A stretch of DNA of 64,000 bases from Pseudomonas orientalis. Its GTDB lineage: Bacteria > Pseudomonadota > Gammaproteobacteria > Pseudomonadales > Pseudomonadaceae. Within the stretch, counting starts at the first letter, position 1. The number at the start of each line of letters is the position of its first letter. Shown here piece by piece: positions 34,238 to 44,293 of the stretch. The notes below the pieces were generated by a model. That model did not search any database. It worked only from the letters and a program-made list of their open reading frames with translations, and had not been told where the DNA came from. Position numbers and translations under genes: made by a program. The DNA lies in assembly GCF_002934065.1 (NCBI RefSeq), contig NZ_CP018049.1, forward strand, positions 928,501 to 992,500, given 5' to 3'.

Positions 34238-35328
34238 TGCGATTCCCTCTTGTGTTGACGGTGCCAGGCGCGCAGCGACGTGAACAACAGCACCACCACC
34301 AGCGCCGGCAAGACGTAAAACAGCATCAATTGTTCAAGTTGGGTGGCCAGCGGCATGCCGGTAGTAAATGCCATCACATGCAGCCCATAGGCAAGGTACA
34401 GCCCCAGCAACACCAGCCCTTCGGCGCGGGTGACGCGGTAGCCGGTATAGAACACCGGCAGGCACAGGGTGATGGCGCCGAGCATGACCGGCAGGTCGAA
34501 GTCCAGGACGTTGGGCGAGACCGACAGCGGCGACGGTGCCACCAGCGCGGTAAAACCCAGCACGCCCAGCAGGTTGAACAGGTTGCTGCCGATCACATTG
34601 CCCACGGCAATCTCACGCTCGCCACGCAAGGCGGCGATCAGCGACGTGGCCAGGCAAGGCAGCGAGGTGCCGACGCCGATCAACGTCAGGCCGATAATGC
34701 GCTCCGACAAGCCCAGGTCGCTCGCCACCGCGACGGCCGCACCCAGCAGCAAGTGCCCGGCCAGCACCAGCACCAGCAACCCGCCAAGCATCAACAGCAC
34801 GCTGCTCAGCCAGGGCGCCCGGGTCACGGTAGCCAGCGTTCGCGGACGCCGCGAGTGACGCGTCTGGTAGTGCAGCACGCCGAGGTAGGCCACCAGCGCA
34901 ACCAGCAGCACCAGGCCGTCAAACGGCGTCAGGGCCTCATTGGCGGCGAGGATGAACACCAACAGGCCGGCGACGATCATCACCGGGATATCCAGGCGCA
35001 CCAGTTGTCGTGATACCCGTAACGGAATGATCAACGCAGACAAACCCAGGGTGACGAGGATATTGAAGATGCTGCTGCCGATCACACTGCCCACGGCGAT
35101 ATCGGTGTTGCCGGCCAGGGTGGCTTGCAGGCTGACGGCCATCTGTGGCGCGCTGCTGCCGAAGGCGACGATGCTCAGGCCGATGATCAGGGGCCGCACC
35201 TTGAGGCTGGCCGCCAGGCGCACCGCAGCGCGCACCAGGATTTCAGCACCGACGATCAGCAGCAGCAAGCCGCTGACCAGTTCGAGCAGGCTCCAGGGCG
35301 AAAGGGCATTCAATCCGAAAATACTCAA
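34234..35328 (-). CDS. CaCA-superfamily cation exchanger with altered alpha repeats
   Basis: 364 residues, ten or so membrane segments in two homologous halves. It starts at TTG 35328, with GAGG 5 bases upstream. The alpha-1 repeat reads IIGLSIVAFGSSAPQMAVS and alpha-2 reads IIGLTLIGVGTSLPCLATS. In E. coli YrbG and archaeal NCX both motifs are G-S/T-LPE, and the two glutamates bind cations. Here they are Gln62 (codon CAG) and Cys225 (codon TGC). The following GSVIGSSIFNI and GNVIGSNLFNL segments are kept, so the fold is intact. Na+/Ca2+ exchange should therefore not be assumed. It sits in an rlpA-like/exchanger/CMD operon. Confidence 0.85.
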   Translation of the reverse strand: MSIFGLNALSPWSLLELVSGLLLLIVGAEILVRAAVRLAASLKVRPLIIGLSIVAFGSSAPQMAVSLQATLAGNTDIAVGSVIGSSIFNILVTLGLSALIIPLRVSRQLVRLDIPVMIVAGLLVFILAANEALTPFDGLVLLVALVAYLGVLHYQTRHSRRPRTLATVTRAPWLSSVLLMLGGLLVLVLAGHLLLGAAVAVASDLGLSERIIGLTLIGVGTSLPCLATSLIAALRGEREIAVGNVIGSNLFNLLGVLGFTALVAPSPLSVSPNVLDFDLPVMLGAITLCLPVFYTGYRVTRAEGLVLLGLYLAYGLHVMAFTTGMPLATQLEQLMLFYVLPALVVVLLFTSLRAWHRQHKRESQ

Positions 35329-35339
35329 GGCGGCCTCGA

Positions 35340-35711
35340 TCAGTTGTTCAGGGCTTGCACGCGCACCCGTGCGGTGCCGCTTCCCAGCATACGCAGTTGC
35401 TCGGCGGCCTTGCGTGAAAGGTCGATCAGGCGCCCGCGGCCATGCGGACCGCGATCATTGATACGGACCACCACAGAGCGGTTGTTGGCGAGATTGGTTA
35501 CCTTGACCTGAGTGCCGAAGGGCAGGCGCCGATGGGCGGCGGTCATGGCGTTCTGGTTGAAGGCTTCACCGCTGGCAGTGCGTTTGCCATGGTGCTTGGC
35601 GCCGTAGTAGGAGGCGGTGCCGGTTTCGTCATAGCCATTGGGGTCGATGAGGCCGCTGGCGCAACCGGTCAGCAGGGAAGACAGGGCCAGCAGGCCGAGT
35701 AGACGCTTCAT
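35340..35711 (-). CDS. RlpA-like lipoprotein (double-psi beta-barrel)
   Basis: 123 residues. Start chosen at MKRLLGLLALSSLLTGCASG, a lipoprotein signal peptide with lipobox LTGC; the 44 codons upstream in frame run through a REP element. The mature part is an RlpA-type domain: GTASYYGAKHHGKRTASGEA, AAHRRLPFGTQVKVTN and VVRINDRGPHGRGRLIDLS, with the Asp and His of the lytic site. It lacks the SPOR domain of full-length RlpA, so it is a short form and may act on peptidoglycan without septal targeting. It lies 11 bases before the exchanger gene. Confidence 0.86.
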   Translation of the reverse strand: MKRLLGLLALSSLLTGCASGLIDPNGYDETGTASYYGAKHHGKRTASGEAFNQNAMTAAHRRLPFGTQVKVTNLANNRSVVVRINDRGPHGRGRLIDLSRKAAEQLRMLGSGTARVRVQALNN

Positions 35712-35735
35712 TTTTTTGGATATTCCCCTGACAAA

Positions 35736-35825
35736 TGTGGGAGGGGGCTTGCCCCCGATAGCGGTGCAGCAGTCAATACATGTGCCGACTGACACACCCT
35801 CATCGGGGGCAAGCCCCCTCCCACA
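35736..35825. repeat. REP doublet (REPIN), GTGGGAGGGGGCTTGCCCCC family
   Basis: TGTGGGAGGGGGCTTGCCCC and GGGGGCAAGCCCCCTCCCAC around a 35-base centre, between gatB and the RlpA-like gene. Both genes point the same way, so the doublet lies within a potential transcript. Confidence 0.93.
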
Positions 35826-35871
35826 TGGGTCCGAGTCGAGCATGACATCCCACTCGGACCGTTCTGCGCTA

Positions 35872-37317
35872 TCAGCCTTCGAGCTTGCTTTTGAGCAGCT
35901 CGTTGACTTGTTGCGGGTTGGCCTTGCCCTTGGACGCTTTCATCGCCTGGCCGACAAAGAAGCCGAACATCTTGCCGCGCTTGGCTTCGTCCGCCGCACG
36001 GTATTGTTCGACCTGCTCGGCGTTCGCCGCGAGCATTTCATCGAGCACCGCCGAAATCGCGCCGCTGTCGGTGACTTGCTTGAGGCCACGCTTGTCGATG
36101 ATGTCATCGGCGCTGCCTTCACCGGCGGCCATCGCTTCGAACACAGTTTTGGCGATTTTGCCGGAGATGGTGTTGTCCTTGATGCGCAGCAGCATGCCGC
36201 CCAGTTGCTCGGCGCTGACCGGTGCTTCGTCGATTTCCAGGCCCTGTTTGTTCAACAGGCTGCCCAGTTCGACCATGACCCAGTTGGCCGCCAGCTTGGC
36301 GTCGCCGGCGATGCTCACGACCTTCTCGAAGTAGTTGGCCTGTTCACGGCTGGAGGCCAGGACGCTGGCATCGTAGACCGACAGGCCGAACTGCGCCTGG
36401 AAGCGTTCGCGTTTTTGCTGCGGCAACTCCGGCAGGGTGGCGCGGATATCGTTGAGGAACGAATCTTCCAGCACCACCGGCAACAGGTCCGGGTCGGGGA
36501 AGTAACGGTAGTCGTTGGCTTCCTCCTTGCTGCGCATGGCGCGGGTTTCGTCTTTGTTCGGATCGTACAGGCGCGTTTGCTGGATGACCTTGCCGCCGTC
36601 CTCGATCAGCTCGATCTGGCGACGTACTTCGCTGTTGATCGCCTTCTCGATGAAGCGGAACGAGTTGACGTTCTTGATCTCGCAGCGGGTGCCGTATTCG
36701 GTCTGCCCCTTGGGGCGGATCGACACGTTGCAGTCGCAGCGCAGCGAACCTTCGGCCATATTGCCGTCGCAGATGCCCAGGTAGCGCACCAGCGCGTGGA
36801 TGGTCTTGACGTAGGCCACGGCTTCCTTGGCGCTGCGCATGTCCGGCTCGGAGACGATTTCCAGCAACGGCGTGCCGGCACGGTTCAGGTCGATACCGGT
36901 GGCGCCGGGGAATTCTTCATGCAGGCTCTTGCCGGCGTCTTCTTCAAGGTGCGCACGGGTGACGCCGACACGCTTGATGGTGCCGTCTTCCAGGGGGATG
37001 TCCAGGTGGCCCTTGCCGACGATCGGCAGCTCCATCTGGCTGATCTGGTAGCCCTTGGGCAGGTCCGGGTAGAAGTAGTTCTTGCGCGCGAACACGTTGT
37101 GCTGACCGATCTGGGCGTCAATCGCCAGGCCGAACATCACCGCCATGCGCACCGCTTCCTGGTTCAGCACCGGCAGCACGCCGGGCATGCCCAGGTCCAC
37201 CAGGCTCGCCTGGGTGTTGGGCTCGGAGCCGAACGTGGTGGCGCTGCCGGAGAAAATCTTCGATTGGGTGGCGAGCTGGGTATGAATCTCCAGCCCGATC
37301 ACAACTTCCCATTGCAT
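35872..37317 (-). CDS. gatB: Aspartyl/glutamyl-tRNA amidotransferase subunit B
   Basis: 481 residues. It binds the misacylated tRNA and activates it for amidation, working with GatA and GatC. Start set at [20 protein letters not shown] with AGGAG 6 bases upstream. Family markers: [59 protein letters not shown] and [12 protein letters not shown]. The C-terminal YqeY-type domain ends near [13 protein letters not shown]. It is the last gene of gatCAB. Confidence 0.97.
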   Translation of the reverse strand: MQWEVVIGLEIHTQLATQSKIFSGSATTFGSEPNTQASLVDLGMPGVLPVLNQEAVRMAVMFGLAIDAQIGQHNVFARKNYFYPDLPKGYQISQMELPIVGKGHLDIPLEDGTIKRVGVTRAHLEEDAGKSLHEEFPGATGIDLNRAGTPLLEIVSEPDMRSAKEAVAYVKTIHALVRYLGICDGNMAEGSLRCDCNVSIRPKGQTEYGTRCEIKNVNSFRFIEKAINSEVRRQIELIEDGGKVIQQTRLYDPNKDETRAMRSKEEANDYRYFPDPDLLPVVLEDSFLNDIRATLPELPQQKRERFQAQFGLSVYDASVLASSREQANYFEKVVSIAGDAKLAANWVMVELGSLLNKQGLEIDEAPVSAEQLGGMLLRIKDNTISGKIAKTVFEAMAAGEGSADDIIDKRGLKQVTDSGAISAVLDEMLAANAEQVEQYRAADEAKRGKMFGFFVGQAMKASKGKANPQQVNELLKSKLEG

Positions 37318-37327
37318 AGTGTTCTCC

Positions 37328-38779
37328 TCAGAAGCCGGTAGGGGTGCGGGTGTGCCAGTCGGTGTGCAACTGGTACTGGTGCGCCACATTGAGCAGGCGG
37401 CCTTCCTGGAAATACGGGGCGAGCAATTGCACGCCGACCGGCAGGCCATCGACGAAACCGGCGGGCATGGACAAGCCCGGCAGGCCCGCGAGGTTGGCGG
37501 TGATGGTGTAGAGGTCTTCCAGATACTCGGCGATCGGGTCGCCGGTCTTGGCGCCGATCTTCCACGCCGGGTTCGGCGTGGTCGGGCCGAGGATCACGTC
37601 GACTTCTTCAAAGGCCGCCATGAAGTCATTCTTGATCAGGCGACGGATCTTCTGCGCCTTGAGGTAGTACGCGTCGTAGTAGCCGGCGGACAGGGCATAG
37701 GCACCGACCATGATCCGGCGCTGGACTTCACTGCCGAAGCCTTCGCCACGGGAGCGTTTGTACAGATCGGTCAGGTCCTTGGGGTTTTCGCAGCGATAGC
37801 CGAAGCGCACACCGTCGAAACGCGACAGGTTGGAGGACGCTTCCGCTGGTGCGATCACGTAGTAGGCAGGAATCGCGTGCTGGTTGTTCGGCAGGCTGAT
37901 TTCCTTGATCACCGCGCCGAGCTTTTCCAGTTCCTTGATGCTGTTGTGCACCAGATCGGCGATACGCGGGTCGAGGCCGGCGCTGAAATACTCTTTTGGC
38001 ACACCGATGCGCAGGCCCTTGATCGAGGTGTTCAGGCTGGCGCTGTAGTCCGGCACGGGTTCATCGATGCTGGTGGAGTCCTGTTCATCGAAGCCTGCCA
38101 TGCCTTGTAACAATATCGCGCAGTCTTCGGCGGTGCGTGCCAATGGGCCGCCCTGATCCAGGCTGGAAGCGTAGGCGATCATGCCCCAGCGGGAAACGCG
38201 ACCGTAGGTCGGCTTCAGGCCGGTGAGGTTGGTGAACGCGGCTGGCTGGCGGATCGAACCGCCGGTGTCGGTCGCCGTAGCGGCCGGCAGGAAGCGTGCG
38301 GCCACGGCCGCAGCCGAGCCACCGGAGGAACCACCGGGTACGTGATCCAGGTTCCACGGGTTTTTCACTGCGCCGTAGTAGCTCGACTCGTTGGCCGACC
38401 CCATGGCGAATTCGTCCATGTTGGTCTTGCCGAGGGTCACGGCCCCGGCGGCGGCCAGTTTGGCGACCACGGTAGCGTCGTAGGGCGCCTTGAAGTTGTC
38501 GAGCATCTTCGAGCCGCAGCTGGTGCGAATACCCTGGGTGCAGAACAGGTCCTTGTGGGCGATCGGGGCGCCCAGCAGTGCGCCGTCTTCACCGTTGGCC
38601 CGCCGCTCGTCGGCGGCCTTGGCCTGGCTCAGGGCCAGCTCCTCGGTGAGGCTGATGAAGCTGTTGACCTTGGGGTCCAGCTCGGCGATGCGCGCCAGCA
38701 GGGTCTTGGTCAGCTCTTCGGAAGAAAACGTTTTGTCGGCGAGACCGCGGGCGATCTCGGCCAGAGTCATGTGATGCAT
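37328..38779 (-). CDS. gatA: Aspartyl/glutamyl-tRNA amidotransferase subunit A
   Basis: 483 residues. The amidase subunit that releases ammonia from glutamine or asparagine. The Ser-cisSer-Lys triad is seen in [14 protein letters not shown] (Lys near residue 77) and [18 protein letters not shown] (Ser residues near 152 and 176, the latter in [11 protein letters not shown]). It lies between gatC (16 bases away) and gatB (10 bases away). Confidence 0.97.
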   Translation of the reverse strand: MHHMTLAEIARGLADKTFSSEELTKTLLARIAELDPKVNSFISLTEELALSQAKAADERRANGEDGALLGAPIAHKDLFCTQGIRTSCGSKMLDNFKAPYDATVVAKLAAAGAVTLGKTNMDEFAMGSANESSYYGAVKNPWNLDHVPGGSSGGSAAAVAARFLPAATATDTGGSIRQPAAFTNLTGLKPTYGRVSRWGMIAYASSLDQGGPLARTAEDCAILLQGMAGFDEQDSTSIDEPVPDYSASLNTSIKGLRIGVPKEYFSAGLDPRIADLVHNSIKELEKLGAVIKEISLPNNQHAIPAYYVIAPAEASSNLSRFDGVRFGYRCENPKDLTDLYKRSRGEGFGSEVQRRIMVGAYALSAGYYDAYYLKAQKIRRLIKNDFMAAFEEVDVILGPTTPNPAWKIGAKTGDPIAEYLEDLYTITANLAGLPGLSMPAGFVDGLPVGVQLLAPYFQEGRLLNVAHQYQLHTDWHTRTPTGF

Positions 38780-38795
38780 GAAAGGCTCTTTCCCT

Positions 38796-39083
38796 TTAGT
38801 CGATGACTTTCGGAACCAGGTACAGGCCGTTTTCGACCGCTGGCGCGATGGACTGGTAGGCCTCGCGGTTATTGCGCTCGGTCACGACGTCGGCGCGCAG
38901 GCGCTGACTGGCTTCCAGCGGGTGAGCCAGGGGCTCGATGCCGTCGGTATTGACGGCCTGCATTTGGTCAACCAGCCCGAGAATGCTGTTCAGGGCTGCG
39001 GTGGTCTGTGGAAGATCGGCGTCATTGAGGCCAAGCGAGGCCAGATGCGCGATTTTTTCCACGTCGGAGCGTTCAAGCGCCAT
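38796..39083 (-). CDS. gatC: Aspartyl/glutamyl-tRNA amidotransferase subunit C
   Basis: 95 residues, the normal length. A small subunit that wraps around GatA and stabilises the complex. Features: [20 protein letters not shown] and [20 protein letters not shown], ending in [10 protein letters not shown], a conserved C-terminus. GGAG lies 6 bases upstream of the ATG. It is the first gene of gatCAB and divergent from mreB across about 210 bases. Confidence 0.96.
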   Translation of the reverse strand: MALERSDVEKIAHLASLGLNDADLPQTTAALNSILGLVDQMQAVNTDGIEPLAHPLEASQRLRADVVTERNNREAYQSIAPAVENGLYLVPKVID

Positions 39084-39281
39084 GGGATTCTCCAGTGGAA
39101 AACAGAACGGAAGGCGTCCGTGTGTTAGATTGTCGGAACACTACCGCATTTCTACGGTCATATGGCCGCGATTGTGGGGGTTGGTGCACAGAAAGTCGGC
39201 CAATTTAGCACATTGGCGCCTTGCCCAAAATCCCTGTCGTTGTTAGAGTTTGCCGCACTTTTTTACCCACGCGTTGCCTAG

Positions 39282-40331
<1,050 letters not shown>

Positions 40332-40360
40332 GATCGCCTGGACGGTTCATGCTGGGTCGG

Positions 40361-40386
40361 CAGGCAGCACTTTGCAGTGCTGCCTG
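40361..40386 (+). terminator. Perfect hairpin between mreB and mreC
   Basis: CAGGCAGCACT and AGTGCTGCCTG form an 11-bp perfect stem with a TTGC loop, 29 bases past mreB. The following bases (TTGGCGTTTATCTTCTTC) are only partly T-rich, so it is more likely an attenuator or RNA-stability element than a full stop. Confidence 0.5.
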
Positions 40387-40470
40387 TTGGCGTTTATCTT
40401 CTTCAATCTGCATCCAGGCCGGTTTGATGCCGTATGAATAAAGAGAACATTTGCCTGGGAGGAGCGGCCT

Positions 40471-41553
40471 ATTAAACCGCTCTTTGCCAAAGGCCCCTCA
40501 TTGGGCGTGCGCTTGTTGGTGCTGACCGTGCTTTCGGTCGCGCTGATGGTGGTCGATGCGCGCTTTTCGCTGCTCAAGCCTGTGCGTAGCCAGATGTCGC
40601 TGGTATTGATGCAGACTTACTGGATCACCGACCTGCCGCAACGTCTCTACCAGGGCGTGGCCAGCCAATTCGGCAGCCGCACCGAGCTGGTCGCCGAGAA
40701 CGAAAAACTCAAGACCGAAAACCTGCTGTTGCAGGGCCGCATGCAAAAGCTCGCAGCCCTTACCGAGCAGAACGTTCGGCTGCGCGAGTTGCTCAACTCT
40801 TCTGCATTGGTCAACGAAAAGGTCGAAGTGGCCGAATTGATCGGCATGGACCCCAATCCCTTCACCCATCGCATCATCATCAACAAGGGCGAGCGTGACG
40901 GCGTGGTGCTCGGCCAGCCGGTGCTCGATGCCCGTGGCCTGATGGGCCAGGTGGTCGAGTTGATGCCCTACACTTCGCGCGTTCTGCTGCTGACGGACAC
41001 CACCCACAGCATCCCCGTGCAGGTCAATCGCAACGGTTTGCGCGCCATTGCCAGCGGCACCGGTAATCCGGAGCGCCTTGAGTTGCGGCACGTAGCCGAT
41101 ACCGCTGATATCAAGGAGGGCGACCTGCTGGTCAGCTCCGGCCTCGGCCAGCGCTTCCCGGCCGGCTACCCGGTGGCCACGGTCAAGGAGGTCATCCATG
41201 ATTCCGGCCAGCCGTTTGCCATTGTGCGTGCCGTCCCGACTGCCGCGTTGAACCGCAGCCGCTACCTGCTGCTGGTGTTCAGCGACAACCGCACGCCGGA
41301 AGAGCGCGCCAATGACGCGGCGCAGGCTCAGGAGGCGGAAGACAAGCAGAACGGCACCGCCCCCGTGATTCCTGCCACCGTGCCGAAACCGGCGTTCGTG
41401 GGACCGCCCGCGCCTGCGGCCGTACCCGCTACCGCAGCGCCTGTCGCCACGCCGGCCAAGCCCGCTGCACACAACGCCCGCCCGGCGAAACCGGCGGCGA
41501 CCACCACGCCTGCCGCGAGGCCCGCGACCACAACGCGGCAGAGGGAGGAATAA
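40471..41553 (+). CDS. mreC: Rod shape-determining protein MreC, probably starting at ATT
   Basis: 360 residues if started at ATT 40471. That codon is preceded at 6 bases by GGGAGGAG, and the first residues (I)KPLFAKGPSLGVRL align with E. coli MreC, MKPIFSRGPSLQIRL, placing ATT at Met1. In-frame TGA at 40435 rules out an upstream ATG or GTG; a conventional caller would use TTG 40501, losing ten conserved residues. The protein has one membrane segment, a coiled coil (ENEKLKTENLLLQGRMQKLA) and the periplasmic beta domains (VINKGERDGVVLG-type motif and SSGLGQRFPAGYPVA). The C-terminal 55 residues are Ala/Pro-rich. mreD overlaps its stop. Confidence 0.92.
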   Translation: MKPLFAKGPSLGVRLLVLTVLSVALMVVDARFSLLKPVRSQMSLVLMQTYWITDLPQRLYQGVASQFGSRTELVAENEKLKTENLLLQGRMQKLAALTEQNVRLRELLNSSALVNEKVEVAELIGMDPNPFTHRIIINKGERDGVVLGQPVLDARGLMGQVVELMPYTSRVLLLTDTTHSIPVQVNRNGLRAIASGTGNPERLELRHVADTADIKEGDLLVSSGLGQRFPAGYPVATVKEVIHDSGQPFAIVRAVPTAALNRSRYLLLVFSDNRTPEERANDAAQAQEAEDKQNGTAPVIPATVPKPAFVGPPAPAAVPATAAPVATPAKPAAHNARPAKPAATTTPAARPATTTRQREE

Positions 41554-42041
41554 TGGCCAGCACTCAATCGCGCAATGGCTGGATTGTCTGGCTGACCTTT
41601 GCCATCGGCTTGCTGCTCAGCGTGTCACCGCTGCCGCAATTCATGGAAATCCTGCGCCCGCTGTGGCTGGCCCTGCTGTTGGCGTTCTGGTCGTTGAACC
41701 TGCCGCACAAAGTCGGCATGGTCACGGCGATGTGCCTGGGCTTGGCGGAGGATGTGCTCTATGGCACCTTGCTGGGCCAGAATGCACTGATCCTGACCCT
41801 GATTACGTTCCTGGTGCTGTCGTTGCAGCAGCGCTTGCGCATGTTCCCGATGTGGCAGCAGTGCCTGGTGATCCTGGTGATCTTCGGCCTGGCGCAGCTT
41901 GTTCAACTCTGGCTCAGTGCCTTGACCGGCAATCGCCAGCCCACCCTGGCACTGGTGTTGCCGGCGCTGGTCAGCGCATTGCTGTGGCCCTGGGTCAGTT
42001 TCGGCCTGCGTGGGTTACGTCGTCGCTATAAAATCAATTGA
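41553..42041 (+). CDS. mreD: Rod shape-determining protein MreD
   Basis: 162 residues, about five membrane segments and few soluble parts. Recognisable elements are [40 protein letters not shown] and [19 protein letters not shown]. It is an inner-membrane partner of MreC in the elongation complex. The start overlaps the mreC stop by one base (TAATG), consistent with coupled translation. Confidence 0.94.
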   Translation: MASTQSRNGWIVWLTFAIGLLLSVSPLPQFMEILRPLWLALLLAFWSLNLPHKVGMVTAMCLGLAEDVLYGTLLGQNALILTLITFLVLSLQQRLRMFPMWQQCLVILVIFGLAQLVQLWLSALTGNRQPTLALVLPALVSALLWPWVSFGLRGLRRRYKIN

Positions 42042-42091
42042 TGGATTGCGAGGCTCTGCCTGGTTATCGAACCCTACAGGGAGAGTCTGCA

Positions 42092-42688
42092 ATGAATACG
42101 CTTTATCTGGCCTCGGGCTCCCCGCGCCGACGTGAGTTGTTGACCCAGATCGGTGTGCCTTTCACCGTGGTCAGCGCCGCCATCGATGAAACGCCTCTAA
42201 CCCACGAAACTCCCGTGGCCTATGTCGAGCGCCTGGCGCGAAGCAAGGCCGCGGCGGGTTTGGCTGCGCTTGAGCAAACCGCAGGCATCTGTGTATTGGG
42301 TGCCGATACGGCGGTTGTCGTGAATGGCAAAATTCTTGGCAAACCAGTGGACCAGGCCGATGCTCTGGCGATGTTGATGGCCCTGGCGGGACGTGAGCAT
42401 GAAGTCCTCACGGCCATTGCATTGGTAGACGGCCAGCGCTGCGAAACCCGTTGTGTCAGCAGCCTTGTTGCGTTTCGCGATATTTCCGTTCAAGAGGCTA
42501 CGACCTACTGGCACAGCGGCGAACCCCGCGACAAGGCCGGCGGCTATGCTATCCAGGGGCTTGGCTCGGTGTTCGTGACCGGCCTCAATGGCAGCTATTC
42601 CGCCGTGGTCGGCCTGCCGGTGTGCGAAACCGCGCAACTGCTGGGCCAATTCGGCATACCCTGTTGGCAAAACCTTACCGCGCGCTGA
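42092..42688 (+). CDS. maf: Maf-type nucleoside triphosphate pyrophosphatase
   Basis: 198 residues. Start set at [20 protein letters not shown] with AGGGAGAG upstream; an upstream ATG overlapping mreD adds 18 unlike residues. The Maf motifs are [29 protein letters not shown] (catalytic Asp near residue 70) and [13 protein letters not shown]. It resembles the dTTP/UTP-type (YhdE) members, which remove non-canonical pyrimidine nucleotides. It lies between mreD and rng, the common order. Confidence 0.93.
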   Translation: MNTLYLASGSPRRRELLTQIGVPFTVVSAAIDETPLTHETPVAYVERLARSKAAAGLAALEQTAGICVLGADTAVVVNGKILGKPVDQADALAMLMALAGREHEVLTAIALVDGQRCETRCVSSLVAFRDISVQEATTYWHSGEPRDKAGGYAIQGLGSVFVTGLNGSYSAVVGLPVCETAQLLGQFGIPCWQNLTAR

Positions 42689-42759
42689 GCACCTTTACTT
42701 TCGCGCCAAGCCATAAGCGATCGGTCACTATTGTGAAAACGCCTGAACGAGACCCAGCC

Positions 42760-44217
42760 ATGAGTGAAGAGATTCTGATCAATATCACGCCGATGGAATC
42801 GCGCGTGGCGGTGGTAGAGAACGGTGTTCTGCAAGAAGTGCATGTGGAGCGTACCCAGAAGCGCGGGATCGTCGGCAACATCTATAAAGGCAAGGTAGTG
42901 CGCGTATTGCCGGGCATGCAGGCAGCCTTCGTCGACATCGGCCTGGACCGCGCCGCGTTTATCCATGCTTCGGAAATCTCCCTGCGCGAAGGCCCAGCGG
43001 TGGAAAGCATCAGCGCCCTGGTGCACGAAGGGCAGAGCCTGGTGGTGCAGGTCACCAAGGACCCCATCGGTTCCAAGGGCGCTCGGCTCACGACTCAACT
43101 GTCGATTCCTTCGCGGTACCTGGTGTACATGCCGCGTACGGCCCATGTGGGCATTTCCCTCAGGATCGAAGATGAAGCCGAGCGCGAGCGCCTGAAAAAG
43201 GTAGTCAGCGACTGCGTGGCCGCCGAGGGCATCAAGGAGGCCGGTGGTTTTATCCTGCGCACCGCTGCCGAAGGGGCGGGTGCCGATGAAATTCTGATGG
43301 ACATCCGTTACCTGCGACGCCTGTGGGATCAGATCGATGCACAGATCAAGACCATCGGCGCGCCAAGCGTCATTTATGAAGACCTTGGCCTGGCGTTGCG
43401 TACCTTGCGCGATCTGGTCAGCCCAAAGATTGAAAAAATCCGCATCGACTCGCGGGAAACCTTCCAGCGCACCACGCAATTCGTTGCAGAGCTGATGCCG
43501 GAAATTGCCGACCGCCTGGAGCACTATCCGGGCGAGCGGCCGATCTTCGACCTGTACGGCGTCGAAGACGAAATCCAAAAAGCGCTGGAGCGCAAGGTTC
43601 CGCTCAAATCCGGTGGCTACCTGGTGGTGGACCCGGCGGAAGCCATGACCACCATCGACGTCAACACCGGCGCGTTCGTGGGCCACCGCAACCTCGAAGA
43701 AACCATCTTCAAGACCAACCTCGAAGCGGCTACCGCGATTGCGCGTCAACTGCGCCTGCGCAATCTGGGCGGCATCATCATCATCGACTTCATCGACATG
43801 GAGGATGGCGAGCACCAACGCCAGGTCCTGCGCACCCTAGAAAAGCAGCTGGAGCGCGACCACGCCAAAACCAACATCATTGGCATCACCGAGCTGGGCC
43901 TGGTGCAGATGACCCGCAAACGCACCCGCGAAAGCCTTGAGCAGGTGCTGTGCGAGCCCTGCAGCAGTTGCCAGGGCCGCGGTAAATTGAAGACCCCGGA
44001 AACGGTTTGCTACGAGATTTTCCGCGAAATCCTACGGGAGGCACGCGCCTACCAGGCTGAAGGTTATAGAGTGCTCGCCAACCAGAAAGTGGTGGATCGC
44101 CTGCTGGATGAAGAGTCGGGTAACGTCGCAGAACTGGAGGGCTTTATCGGACGCACCATTCGTTTTCAGGTTGAAACCATGTACTCCCAGGAACAATACG
44201 ACGTGGTGCTGCTCTGA
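42760..44217 (+). CDS. rng: Ribonuclease G
   Basis: 485 residues. An endoribonuclease of the RNase E/G family that helps mature the 5' end of 16S rRNA. It begins MSEEILINITPMESRVAVVE. The S1 domain (about residues 38-120) includes GNIYKGKVVRVLPGMQAAFV; the catalytic region contains TIDVNTGAFVG (Mg-binding Asp) and IIIIDFIDMEDGEHQRQVL. The zinc link CEPCSSCQGRGKLKT lies near residue 405. It is followed by yhdP and appears part of the mre-maf-rng operon. Confidence 0.97.
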   Translation: MSEEILINITPMESRVAVVENGVLQEVHVERTQKRGIVGNIYKGKVVRVLPGMQAAFVDIGLDRAAFIHASEISLREGPAVESISALVHEGQSLVVQVTKDPIGSKGARLTTQLSIPSRYLVYMPRTAHVGISLRIEDEAERERLKKVVSDCVAAEGIKEAGGFILRTAAEGAGADEILMDIRYLRRLWDQIDAQIKTIGAPSVIYEDLGLALRTLRDLVSPKIEKIRIDSRETFQRTTQFVAELMPEIADRLEHYPGERPIFDLYGVEDEIQKALERKVPLKSGGYLVVDPAEAMTTIDVNTGAFVGHRNLEETIFKTNLEAATAIARQLRLRNLGGIIIIDFIDMEDGEHQRQVLRTLEKQLERDHAKTNIIGITELGLVQMTRKRTRESLEQVLCEPCSSCQGRGKLKTPETVCYEIFREILREARAYQAEGYRVLANQKVVDRLLDEESGNVAELEGFIGRTIRFQVETMYSQEQYDVVLL

Positions 44218-44293
44218 TCCCCGTTCGTTTTCTCTTTTCGAGACCGACAGGCGCTGATCTGTGGTCCGACTACTGCCTTGAGGGTCGCCTGAC

